From positions 1-18,235 of the forward strand of contig VBKY01000016.1 of NCBI GenBank assembly GCA_005879255.1: a stretch of DNA of 18,235 bases. The letters are read 5' to 3'. The DNA comes from Deltaproteobacteria bacterium. GTDB taxonomy: Bacteria > Desulfobacterota_B > Binatia > UBA9968. Shown one piece after another: positions 1-6,739 of this stretch (positions are counted from its first letter, which is position 1; each line of letters starts with the position of its first letter). The position numbers and the translations under genes are program-made. The notes below the pieces were generated by a model that was not told where the DNA came from, ran no database searches, and worked only from the letters and a program-made list of their open reading frames with translations.

Positions 1-513
1 CAACAAAAGCTACTCGTACCGCGTCCTTTCGAGGTGATCATGCAGCGCCACGAACGGGAAATCATGCGCTATCTGCTGCGGGTATCAGGCGATCACGAGG
101 ATGCGGCGGACTTATTACAGGAAACCTGGTTGCGCGCGTACCGCGCCTATCCCCGACTTGAGCCTCAAAGCGAGGTGAGGCCGTGGTTGTATGCGATCGC
201 CACCAATCTGTGTCGGAACCGATTCCGTGATCGCGCTCGCTGGGCGGCCGTGGTCGTACCCGATAGGGAAGAATTACCGGCAGCGGACATGATTGGGAAA
301 AATCATCGATTCGATCATGAAAACGAAGGCTACGCCGCTGTCCATGTGCGCGAATTAATCTCTGATCTCCCAACAAGACAGCGCGAGGCGCTGCATTTGC
401 GTTATTTCGCCGGCCTCGGTTACGGCGAAATAGCCACGGCGATGGATTGTACCGAGGATAACGCGCGAGCCAACGTTTCGCAGGCTGTGAAAAAAATTAA
501 GGCAAAATGGTGA
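1..513 (+). CDS. ECF-type RNA polymerase sigma factor (5' end outside window)
   Basis: This is a sigma-70 family, extracytoplasmic-function type factor that would direct RNA polymerase to a small regulon. The frame is open to the left edge, and the residues before the GTG at 34 (PRPFE) fit the start of region 2, so the true start lies upstream. Region 2 is seen in GDHEDAADLLQETWLRAY and RPWLYAIATNLCRNRFRD. Region 4 is seen in LPTRQREALHLRYFAGLGY, followed by a helix-turn-helix (EIATAMDCTEDNARANVSQA). No region 3 is evident, as expected for ECF factors; 170 residues are visible. Its stop overlaps the start of the methyltransferase/Ada gene by 7 bases, so the two are translationally coupled. 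That position is where anti-sigma genes often sit, yet no classical anti-sigma gene is seen. I infer that it controls the repair genes downstream. Confidence 0.93.
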   Translation, partial: QQKLLVPRPFEVIMQRHEREIMRYLLRVSGDHEDAADLLQETWLRAYRAYPRLEPQSEVRPWLYAIATNLCRNRFRDRARWAAVVVPDREELPAADMIGKNHRFDHENEGYAAVHVRELISDLPTRQREALHLRYFAGLGYGEIATAMDCTEDNARANVSQAVKKIKAKW

Positions 514-1322
514 AACTCATGAAAGTCGAAACTCTTCTTGGTTCAATCGGCAACGAAGTCGGCAACGAAGCAGTCGAGGAATTGCTGCGCCGGACTCGGG
601 GCCGTATCGATAAGGCGTTGAAGCGCATTCGGCGGCCGCAGGCTGCCGTGGGCATCGTGAAATCGCCATTGGGCGATTTGCTGGTGGCAATGAGCGCCGG
701 CGGCGTTTTGCTCAATTCTTATTTGCGCGGCGCCAGTGATCTCGAAGCTACGATCCAGAAGCTGCGATTGGCATTCGATCCTGTCGAGGATCAACGGACC
801 GTCAGAGAAGTCGGCGCGGAGATTCGTCGCTATCTCGCCGGCGACGCAAAGGCGTTGCGCCAGAAAGTCGACCTGAGTCTTGTGGGAACTCCTTTTCAAA
901 AGAAGGTTCTAGACAAGCTGCAGAGTGTGCCTCGTGGCGCGCTGATCAGTTATCAGGCATTGGGCGCGGCCTTGCAAGCCGCAAACAGCGCAAGAGCCGT
1001 CGGCAATGCATTGCACGATAATCCGATACCGATCTATGTTCCATGCCACCGCGTGATTTCCTCGGACGGACGGATCGGCGGATACGCGGGCGGCGCCGCG
1101 CGCAAATTGCAACTGCTTCGGAGCGAGGGTTTCGAGCTGAATAGCGCGCAGGCTAGGATTCCCGATAGCGTAGTATGGGGTCACAAGGGGAGCAAGATTT
1201 ACTGTCGAAGAGACTGCCGGACCGCGGCCCATGTAGACCGCGCACAGATCCTCTTTTTCGCCGATCCGCGACAGGCAGAGCGAGCAGGCATGCGCCCGTG
1301 CAAAATCTGCCGGCCTGGGTAG
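507..1322 (+). CDS. O6-alkylguanine-DNA methyltransferase with C-terminal Ada-type zinc/methyl-acceptor domain
   Basis: The protein (271 residues) should remove O6-alkyl groups from guanine by suicide transfer to Cys180 in the PCHRV motif (179-183). The MGMT domain spans about 47-210: a ribonuclease-like N-part from about 47, FQKKVL at 130-135, and GYAGG after the active site. After a short linker, residues 223-271 match the Ada N-terminal domain: YCRRDC and RPCKIC give Cys233, Cys237, Cys265 and Cys268, spaced C-x3-C-x27-C-x2-C. In E. coli Ada the four zinc cysteines are spaced almost identically, and Cys38 takes the methyl group from phosphotriesters. The order is reversed relative to Ada, and the AraC-type DNA-binding part is absent. 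Residues 1-46 are a basic helical extension of unknown role. The ATG at 507 has AAGG 5 bases upstream and overlaps the sigma-factor stop. Confidence 0.93.
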   Translation: MVKLMKVETLLGSIGNEVGNEAVEELLRRTRGRIDKALKRIRRPQAAVGIVKSPLGDLLVAMSAGGVLLNSYLRGASDLEATIQKLRLAFDPVEDQRTVREVGAEIRRYLAGDAKALRQKVDLSLVGTPFQKKVLDKLQSVPRGALISYQALGAALQAANSARAVGNALHDNPIPIYVPCHRVISSDGRIGGYAGGAARKLQLLRSEGFELNSAQARIPDSVVWGHKGSKIYCRRDCRTAAHVDRAQILFFADPRQAERAGMRPCKICRPG

Positions 1323-1329
1323 GAAATCG

Positions 1330-2259
1330 TTGTTGAAACCGCGAGACACGTTCAGAAGGGCTCGTTCAAAGAACGATCGCGGAGATGAGATCGAGTTGAA
1401 TCTTCATTTCAAGTCTCCTTACGATTGGCAGACCATCATTCGGTTCTACCAATCTCATCCGATCCCGGGAGTTGAACGGGTCGTGGAAGATTCCTTTGAG
1501 CGAATTTTTCGCATTAATAGCACGATCGGCTTTCTCCGGGTTCAAGCGCTGGCCGGCGAGCCACAATTGAAACTCCGGATTGTGACTGGAAACCGAAGGA
1601 TTCTTTGCGAAGTTGAAAGTCGTGTCCGGAAAATGTTCGATTTAGATTCCGATCCCGTGCTGATTGCACGTTGCTTTGCTCGGGTTCCGGTTCTCAAAAA
1701 ACTCAGCGATCGCTTTCCGGGCCTGAGACTTCCCCGGGGATGGGATCCCTTTGAGACGGCGATCTGTTCGATCCTGGGCCAGCTCGTTTCGGCTGAACAT
1801 CGGTCAAATCTTGTCGCTCAGCTCGTGCGCGGCTACGGTGATGAGATCGTTCACCCTGTATCGGGAGCACCGACGCGCCTATTTCCTCGACCTGAAGTCC
1901 TGGCGAAGGCCGAGCTGAGCGAAGTCAAGACAACCGTCGCTCGCAGAGAGGCGATTCGACAATTCAGCCGTCGCGTGCTGCGTGGAGCTATTTCCCTTTC
2001 GGATACTCAAGATCTGGTGGCGTTTCGGAAAGCGCTGCTCGAGACCAAGGGCCTCGGCCCGTGGTCGGCCGAATACATAAGCCTAAGAGCCCTCGGTGAC
2101 ACTGATGCGTTTCCTAAGACCGATTTGATTCTTAAGCGGGCACTCGAGCTTCACCCCGATCTTGATTTGGCAGCTGTAAAACCGTGGAGATCCTATGCGG
2201 CGATTTACCTATGGAAGGAATTCGCGCAATCACTTTCCAAGAGAAAAAAGGAGATATGA
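1330..2259 (+). CDS. alkA: DNA-3-methyladenine glycosylase II (AlkA-type)
   Basis: This base-excision enzyme cleaves 3-methyladenine and other alkylated purines from DNA. The N-terminal AlkA domain begins near residue 21 (ELNLHFKSPYDWQTIIRF, resembling the PYDW start of E. coli AlkA). The HhH-GPD fold follows: WDPFETAICSILGQLVS at 138-154, then the helix-hairpin-helix ETKGLGPWSAEY at 238-249. The catalytic aspartate is Asp265 in FPKTDLILK, aligned with AlkA Asp238. The length of 309 residues is slightly longer than E. coli AlkA. The only suitable start in frame is TTG at 1330, preceded by AGGA 6 bases upstream and 7 bases after the previous stop; a rare start may hold expression low. The gene is third in the repair operon and abuts the next methyltransferase. 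Confidence 0.93.
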   Translation: MLKPRDTFRRARSKNDRGDEIELNLHFKSPYDWQTIIRFYQSHPIPGVERVVEDSFERIFRINSTIGFLRVQALAGEPQLKLRIVTGNRRILCEVESRVRKMFDLDSDPVLIARCFARVPVLKKLSDRFPGLRLPRGWDPFETAICSILGQLVSAEHRSNLVAQLVRGYGDEIVHPVSGAPTRLFPRPEVLAKAELSEVKTTVARREAIRQFSRRVLRGAISLSDTQDLVAFRKALLETKGLGPWSAEYISLRALGDTDAFPKTDLILKRALELHPDLDLAAVKPWRSYAAIYLWKEFAQSLSKRKKEI

Positions 2260-2261
2260 AT

Positions 2262-2879
2262 ATGACTCTCTTCTACAAGAAGATCAAATCGCCCGTCGGC
2301 GAACTCAAATTGGTCGCAAGCTCCAAGGCTCTTGTTGCAGTCCTCTGGGAGCCGGAACGTCGAAATCGAGTGAAGCTCGACACGCTGAAGCTCGCTCCTG
2401 AACAGCCAATCCTGCTCGAGACAGAGCGACAGCTCTCGGAGTATTTCGCCGGCAAACGAACTCACTTCGATCTTCCGCTCGAGCCGGACGGGAGCGAATT
2501 TCAGAAGAAGGTTTGGCAGGCCTTGAGCCAAATCCCATTTGGACGGACCCAAAGTTACTTGAAGTTGGCCAAGGCCGTCGGCTCACCCATGGCATCTCGG
2601 GCTGTCGGAGCCGCCAATGCCAAAAATCCGCTATCGATTATCGTGCCTTGTCATCGTGTGGTCGGTACAAACGGATCGCTGACCGGGTTTGCCGGCGGCC
2701 TTCATGCGAAGGCGATGCTGTTAGCTTTCGAAGCAAGAGCTGCAGCAACGATGAACAGAGAAATCGCCCATGAGAATCCCGGAGCTATTTCGCGAACTTG
2801 TAATCGACTGGCAACAACACGGAGTCAGCACCAGCACAGGCAGAGTTGGACTTTTCGTTTAGCTACAGGTAAAAATTGA
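2262..2879 (+). CDS. ogt: O6-alkylguanine-DNA methyltransferase (Ogt-type) with odd C-terminal tail
   Basis: This is a single-domain suicide methyltransferase. The acceptor is Cys130 in IVPCHRVVG, with FQKKVWQAL at 80-88, IPFGRTQSY at 91-99 and GFAGGLHAK after the active site. ATG 2262 is chosen because AAGGAG (2248-2253) lies 8 bases before it. The ATG at 2256 overlaps the alkA stop as ATGA but sits only 2 bases from the ribosome-binding site. Family members normally end soon after the LLxxE helix, near residue 165 here. The remaining 40 or so residues are rich in Gln, His, Arg and Thr with no family resemblance, which suggests loss of the original stop or a frameshift. Having two MGMT domains in one operon suggests division of labour: one tied to signalling through the Ada domain, one purely for repair. 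Confidence 0.92.
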   Translation: MTLFYKKIKSPVGELKLVASSKALVAVLWEPERRNRVKLDTLKLAPEQPILLETERQLSEYFAGKRTHFDLPLEPDGSEFQKKVWQALSQIPFGRTQSYLKLAKAVGSPMASRAVGAANAKNPLSIIVPCHRVVGTNGSLTGFAGGLHAKAMLLAFEARAAATMNREIAHENPGAISRTCNRLATTRSQHQHRQSWTFRLATGKN

Positions 2880-2996
2880 GTTTAGTTGGCGGTAGAATGG
2901 GTCAACAGTGATCTCTCTTTTCGCTCCCTCGGTCCGCGTGAGAGTTTTCTCAAAGACCTAACTGATCAAAAAGATCTTAATAATTCCCGCCGGTCG

Positions 2997-3037
2997 ATGA
3001 AGGATGTTGTGCATCCCTTCATGGTTTTGAAGGATGT
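2997..3037 (+). promoter_or_regulatory. Hairpin plus 10-bp direct repeat upstream of the siderophore-interacting gene
   Basis: ATGAAGGATG at 2997-3006 pairs with CATCCCTTCAT at 3012-3022, giving a 10-bp stem with one bulged C and a 5-base loop. TGAAGGATGT occurs at 2998-3007 and again at 3028-3037, exactly 30 bases apart. No T-run follows the hairpin, so it is a poor terminator. It lies in the 220-base gap between the repair operon and the flavoreductase gene and could be a regulator site or leader structure. The function is inferred only from position. Confidence 0.35.
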
Positions 3038-3099
3038 AAGGGTCCGTTTCATAGACCTATCTGATGAAGTCGGACGAACACTTTTTTAAAGGAGTCTAG

Positions 3100-3930
3100 A
3101 TGAGCCTACCGCAATCACAACAGAAAGTTCGCCGGGTTCGCCAGAAACCGCGCCTGGCTGAGGTCATCCGGGTGGAGCGCCTCAGTCCCCATATGGTCCG
3201 GGTGGTTTTCGCCGGAGAAGAACTGGAGGGCTTTACAACGCGAGGCCCAGCGGAGCACCTGAAGGTCAACTTTCCTCCTCCCGGCGAGTCGACGTTGGTG
3301 CTCCCGGAATGGGGGCCGGAGGGGCCGATCCTTGTGGCAGGTCAGCAGCGACCATTGAATCGCACCTACACGCCGCGTCGATGGAATCCCGAAGCGCGAG
3401 AACTAAGCGTGGACTTCCTGCTCCACGGCGAAGGCCCCGGCTCCACTTGGGCGCAACAGGCCCGGCCGGGACACGTGGTGGCGGTGTCTCACCAGCCGGG
3501 AGGCGCTTACAAAGTGGACGCGGAAGCGGACTGGTACCTGATAGGCGGCGATGAAGCGGCGCTGCCAGCGGTGGGGACGCTCCTCAAGGCGCTGCCGAGA
3601 TCCTGCATGGCCTACGTCTTCGCGGAGGTGGCGGATGCGAACGAGGAGCTGAAACTGGAGTCCTCGACGCGGTTTCAGGTGAAGTGGCTGCACCACGGCG
3701 GGGCGGCCGGACAGGTCGGACGTAAGCTGCAACAGGCGGTGCGAGAGTTTCCATTTCCAGAGGGCAGCGGCCGAGTCTGGATCGGTTGCGAAGCCGGTGT
3801 CATGCGGGAGATCCGCCGCCACCTTTTGAGTGAGCGGAGGATGGACCGGGCTCACGCCCATACCCAAGGCTACTGGAAGTGTGGCGCCATGAACCACCCC
3901 GACAACGACCGCGGTCAGGACGTAGAATAG
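3100..3930 (+). CDS. Siderophore-interacting protein (FAD-dependent ferric-siderophore reductase, ViuB-like)
   Basis: This cytoplasmic flavoprotein family releases iron by reducing ferric siderophores. The FAD-binding barrel covers about residues 17-140, with the flavin motif RTYTPRRW at 88-95 and the HGEGPGSTWA loop at 109-118. The C-terminal SIP domain has WYLIGGDEAALPAV at 145-158 and the typical end motif GYWKCG at 257-262. The length (276) is normal. ATG 3100 has a good AAGGAG site about 8 bases upstream. The coding sequence looks more GC-rich than the repair operon before it. No siderophore receptor, transporter or Fur box was recognised nearby, so it may work with iron-uptake genes elsewhere. 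The 30-bp-spaced repeat just upstream is a candidate control site. Confidence 0.94.
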   Translation: MSLPQSQQKVRRVRQKPRLAEVIRVERLSPHMVRVVFAGEELEGFTTRGPAEHLKVNFPPPGESTLVLPEWGPEGPILVAGQQRPLNRTYTPRRWNPEARELSVDFLLHGEGPGSTWAQQARPGHVVAVSHQPGGAYKVDAEADWYLIGGDEAALPAVGTLLKALPRSCMAYVFAEVADANEELKLESSTRFQVKWLHHGGAAGQVGRKLQQAVREFPFPEGSGRVWIGCEAGVMREIRRHLLSERRMDRAHAHTQGYWKCGAMNHPDNDRGQDVE

Positions 3931-4257
3931 ACGCATCTTGCCAGTGCCGTTTATCGATACTTTTACGTTGCCTCACTTTCTATTTCTCTTTGTGCTTTCT
4001 CTCTGAACTGTTGCACGTAATTCCTAATAGATTTTTGTGATCGCCGCGGGCTTGGTATGAGATCAGCCAACCTAAGCTGGGCGCCAGAGGTGGGCGTTGC
4101 ATGTTACGCCGGGGAACTTGGTGTTCTGGTGGTTCTCGGTTGCTCTCTTGACGGATGTGCAAGAGGGAAAAACATGTGCTATCGAATCTGATGCGAAAGG
4201 TGGCCTAGGCGCTCTACGCGAATCAGCAATATTCGAGCGCTAGCGAAGCCTAACTCG
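3931..4257. other. 327-base intergenic stretch, no gene seen; imperfect hairpin near its end
   Basis: No convincing open frame is present. A 60-codon minus-strand frame at 3980-4162 has no family resemblance or ribosome-binding site. The notable structure is at 4205-4243: CTA-GCGCTC-GAAT pairs with ATTC-GAGCGC-TAG, 13 base pairs in all, with a single bulged G (4208), a 5-base bulge (4215-4219) and a 7-base loop. It ends 14 bases before the ATG at 4258, where it could affect translation or mark a mobile site. No terminator follows the flavoreductase gene. Confidence 0.4.
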
Positions 4258-5442
4258 ATGTCATCTTTCAAACTTGCCGGGTGGTTTGCCGGCGCAGCTG
4301 AGAAGAAATCCATGGCAAATTTTTCCGGTCACTGGTTTACGACGTTCGGTCCCATGGAATTGACCCAGGATGGGAACCGAGTTCAAGGATTTTATACGTT
4401 CCAACAGAATAGCTGCCCGATCGAAGGATCGGTTCGTGACGGCCGTCTCCTATTCACCTACCAAGAGCCCACGGTGGAGGGAGAAGGCTGGTTTGAGCTC
4501 GTGCGACACAGCAAATTCTCTGGCCAGTGGCGGCCGAAAGGCGCTCCCACTTGGTCGTCGTGGAATGGCGAACGCGAATTCGAAGGGATTTGGGATAGCT
4601 CCTATGGGCTCATGCGGCTGGTGCAAGAACCGGATCGCGTGCTCGGATTCTACGAGGGTGTGGGGCCGGCTACTGTAGAAGGCCGGCTGGAAAACAATCG
4701 CCTCACCTTTCACTATCACGAATCGCGCGCGCAAGGGGAAGGATTCTTCGAGCTCGCGCCGGATGCGACCAGTTTTCAGGGTGAATGGCGCGCAGACGGC
4801 ACAGAGCAGTGGGCCCCTTGGCGGGGCCGGCGCCTTGCGCCGGTGCCCGGTTTACTCTGGCTCGTCGTTATCGAAGCGCATTGGCAACGTTCGTACTTCG
4901 AGAAGGAATATGCTTTCGGCCACATGCTGCGCGAGTTTTTCACGCGTTTGCCGCAATTGAACATTCGCCAGCGATTTTTCGAAGATGAAGCCGGCCTGGA
5001 GCGCTGGTGCCGGGAGCTGATGTATTTGCCCGAGCCGGTGGCAGTTGTCTTTGCCAGCCACGGGACTCAGGACGGACTCTCGGTTCAGGGCAAGCCGCTC
5101 AGTACCGACCGACTGGTAGAGAGCCTGCGTTATGCCGACAATATCCTCCTTTTGCATTTCTCTTCCTGCCTCATGTTGCAAGACGGCAAGGCTGGCGAGC
5201 TGGCGCGCGCGTTACAAGAGGCGGTTCGGTTTCCTATCTCGGGCTATGATCGCAGCGTGGACTGGGCGGCAAGCGCGTTGATCGAGTTTCACTATCTCGA
5301 CATGGTCCTGGGCCGAGGCCTTTCGCCTGCCGACGCTGCTCAGCAAGTTCTGCGCTTGGTCGGCTATGCCGGCGATGAAAACCTGCCCGGTTCGCCATAT
5401 CCGGCCGCGGGCTTTCGCATTTTCATTCCGAAGCCGGGGTAA
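4258..5442 (+). CDS. Two tandem beta-rich repeats fused to a caspase/CHAT-like His-Cys peptidase domain
   Basis: I do not recognise a named family. Residues 22-106 and 108-192 are a tandem duplication with an 86-residue period: F-x-G-x-W at each start, GFY, L-x-F-x-Y-x-E, GEG-W/F-FEL, F-x-G-x-W and W-x-x-W-x-G-x-R recur in register. The pattern of short amphipathic strands suggests small beta-barrels resembling lipocalin-like ligand-binding domains. Residues 198-394 have the layout of clan CD peptidases: a hydrophobic strand ending FASHG (His268), then NILLLHFSSC (Cys304), the expected catalytic dyad. WAASALIEFHYLDMVL follows (336-351). No signal peptide or membrane segment is clear, so it is probably cytosolic. 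ATG 4258 lacks a clear ribosome-binding site; ATG 4312 (residue 19), just before the first repeat, is an alternative with a weak GAGAAG upstream. The protease call is inferred from motifs and strand context. Confidence 0.8.
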   Translation: MSSFKLAGWFAGAAEKKSMANFSGHWFTTFGPMELTQDGNRVQGFYTFQQNSCPIEGSVRDGRLLFTYQEPTVEGEGWFELVRHSKFSGQWRPKGAPTWSSWNGEREFEGIWDSSYGLMRLVQEPDRVLGFYEGVGPATVEGRLENNRLTFHYHESRAQGEGFFELAPDATSFQGEWRADGTEQWAPWRGRRLAPVPGLLWLVVIEAHWQRSYFEKEYAFGHMLREFFTRLPQLNIRQRFFEDEAGLERWCRELMYLPEPVAVVFASHGTQDGLSVQGKPLSTDRLVESLRYADNILLLHFSSCLMLQDGKAGELARALQEAVRFPISGYDRSVDWAASALIEFHYLDMVLGRGLSPADAAQQVLRLVGYAGDENLPGSPYPAAGFRIFIPKPG

Positions 5443-5500
5443 GATTTGTCGCGAAATAAGGTTCCCGCAATAGCCGAACGCGAGTCGTGTCAGATCTATG

Positions 5501-5627
5501 CAGGCTGTTGAAAGGTTCGGAATGCTTCGAGAGGCTCAGCATGAACGGAAAATCGTCAATGATATCAAAACTCCCCGGTTCGTCCTGAGCTCGTCGAAGG
5601 ACTCCTGGAGAGTTTTTCAACAGCCTG
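5501..5627. repeat. 127-bp palindromic element with 13-bp perfect terminal inverted repeats
   Basis: CAGGCTGTTGAAA (5501-5513) is perfectly repeated in inverted form at 5615-5627. Inside, a second imperfect inverted pair is seen: CTTCGAGAGGCTCAGC on the left and TTCGTCCTGAGCTCGTCGAA on the right, around an AT-richer centre. The whole unit could fold into one long hairpin. It has no coding capacity and lies between two genes. It is built like the element at 11032-11192, so both probably belong to one dispersed family. No target-site duplication is evident. Confidence 0.75.
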
Positions 5628-5673
5628 TACGATAAATGATTCTGGCGCACACTGAGTTGGTTGTTAGCTTGGT

Positions 5674-6180
5674 ATGGACGTAATTGCCCATGGGCTGTGG
5701 GGCGGCGCGCCGTTCTTTTCCCAGGGCCGCAAAAAGTTTTTTGCCGGGTTTCTGATCGGTATGGCTCCGGATCTATTATCGTTCGGCGTTTTTCATGTCA
5801 TGCATCCGGAATGGATCACTCTCCGATTAGCCGGGAAAATTTCCGGGCCGCCGGCGCTGACGATACTTCCGCCGTACGTCTTCCACGCCTACAACCTTAC
5901 CCATAGTCTCTTCGTCTGGGCCGTTGCTTTCATTTTGCTTTGGCGGCTGACAAAGAATCCGCCATGGCTTTTGGGTGCGTGGCTCTTGCATATTCTCTGC
6001 GATATCCCAACGCACGCGGCGAGTTATTTCCCAACACCTTTCCTTTGGCCGTTTCCTACGCCATTCGTGAACGGCATTCCTTGGTCTACGCCGTGGTTTA
6101 TGATCGCCAATTACGCCAGCATGTTCATCGTCTATTCCATTATGTTTCTCTATCTTCGCAAAAGACGTACGATTCAGTAG
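5674..6180 (+). CDS. YdjM-type membrane-bound metal-dependent hydrolase family protein
   Basis: This is an inner-membrane protein of the YdjM/DUF457-like group, annotated as putative metal-dependent hydrolases with no proven reaction. The start DVIAHGLWG (His6), GMAPDLLS (Asp33), HAYNLTHSLF (His71, His77) and LLHILCDIPTH (His106, Asp110, His114) give the family's His/Asp set. TPFLWPFPTPF follows. Hydrophobic segments lie near 22-40, 78-92, 97-110 and 141-161. The length (168) is typical. ATG 5674 follows a TTGTTAGC stretch with no strong ribosome-binding site. The gene lies immediately after the palindromic element and stands alone; a minus-strand membrane-protein gene converges on it. Confidence is high in the family and low in the function. 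Confidence 0.82.
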   Translation: MDVIAHGLWGGAPFFSQGRKKFFAGFLIGMAPDLLSFGVFHVMHPEWITLRLAGKISGPPALTILPPYVFHAYNLTHSLFVWAVAFILLWRLTKNPPWLLGAWLLHILCDIPTHAASYFPTPFLWPFPTPFVNGIPWSTPWFMIANYASMFIVYSIMFLYLRKRRTIQ

Positions 6181-6215
6181 ACTCATTCGCGCCCCGCAAC
6201 GATTCGCCCAAACTG

Positions 6216-6593
6216 TCAGCCATTATTCCGCGCCAAGCTTTTCCGATAGCGGGCCGTGCCCATGTGACCCACGCCGATCGTGAGGAGTCCAAGCACCGCA
6301 TGAATCACTTGGATGACCCAGTGAAATTCACCGGCCATGAGCGACGACTGGTATAAGCCGACCGCGATCATGACCGCGCCGACGATCAGAGCGCACGCGG
6401 CGATAATCCAGCTGCCGCTTTTGCTGAAAAACTGCCCGATCCCGATAACCCAGAGCGAGCCGACTGCCAAGAGACCGAGCAGCATATGCAGTGAGATTAA
6501 ATTCACCGCGCTGCCGATCCAGAGGAGTGACCCGAGAATTAAAGCGAGCAATCCAGCCAGACTCAAAACAATGGACGCAGTACGAATAACCAT
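6216..6593 (-). CDS. Small integral membrane protein, four predicted helices, unknown function
   Basis: The protein has about 126 residues and is almost entirely hydrophobic. Four membrane segments can be seen: SIVLSLAGLLALILGSLLWI, LLGLLAVGSLWVIGIGQFF, WIIAACALIVGAVMIAVGLY and WVIQVIHAVLGLLTIGVGHM. It ends in a short basic tail (ARYRKSLARNNG). I do not recognise a family; the last helix's HW-x6-H pattern is not diagnostic. The ATG at 6593 is preferred because the first helix follows at once. A GTG at 6635 would add 14 residues (MIVRARAVVYTFAA) and has only a weak GAAG upstream. The gene converges on the YdjM-type gene 36 bases away and is preceded by repeat-rich DNA. Confidence 0.65.
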   Translation of the reverse strand: MVIRTASIVLSLAGLLALILGSLLWIGSAVNLISLHMLLGLLAVGSLWVIGIGQFFSKSGSWIIAACALIVGAVMIAVGLYQSSLMAGEFHWVIQVIHAVLGLLTIGVGHMGTARYRKSLARNNG

Positions 6594-6739
6594 AGCGGCA
6601 AATGTATAAACTACCGCTCGAGCTCTTACAATCACTGTGGCGCTTCACAGGGCGGCGAGGGCCGCCACGATCGATGAGCCAGAAGGCCGGGGTGTGTAGC
6701 GCTTCGCTTCGGCTCCAGGCAACGTCGGCGTTGTTTTCT

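Noticed and set aside
2886..3089. 67-codon plus-strand frame between the methyltransferase and the flavoreductase
   Set aside because: No ribosome-binding site or domain; it runs across the hairpin and direct repeat and has unremarkable composition.
3403..3936. 177-codon antisense frame opposite the flavoreductase gene
   Set aside because: The plus strand carries clear flavoreductase motifs over the same bases; the antisense product has no family features.
3980..4162. 60-codon minus-strand frame in the gap before the caspase-like gene
   Set aside because: No family resemblance and no ribosome-binding site; ends and starts in non-coding sequence.
4248..4254. GCCTAAC resembling an integron attC core box
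   Set aside because: No matching GTTRRRY partner at a suitable distance, no integrase, and no cassette-like spacing.
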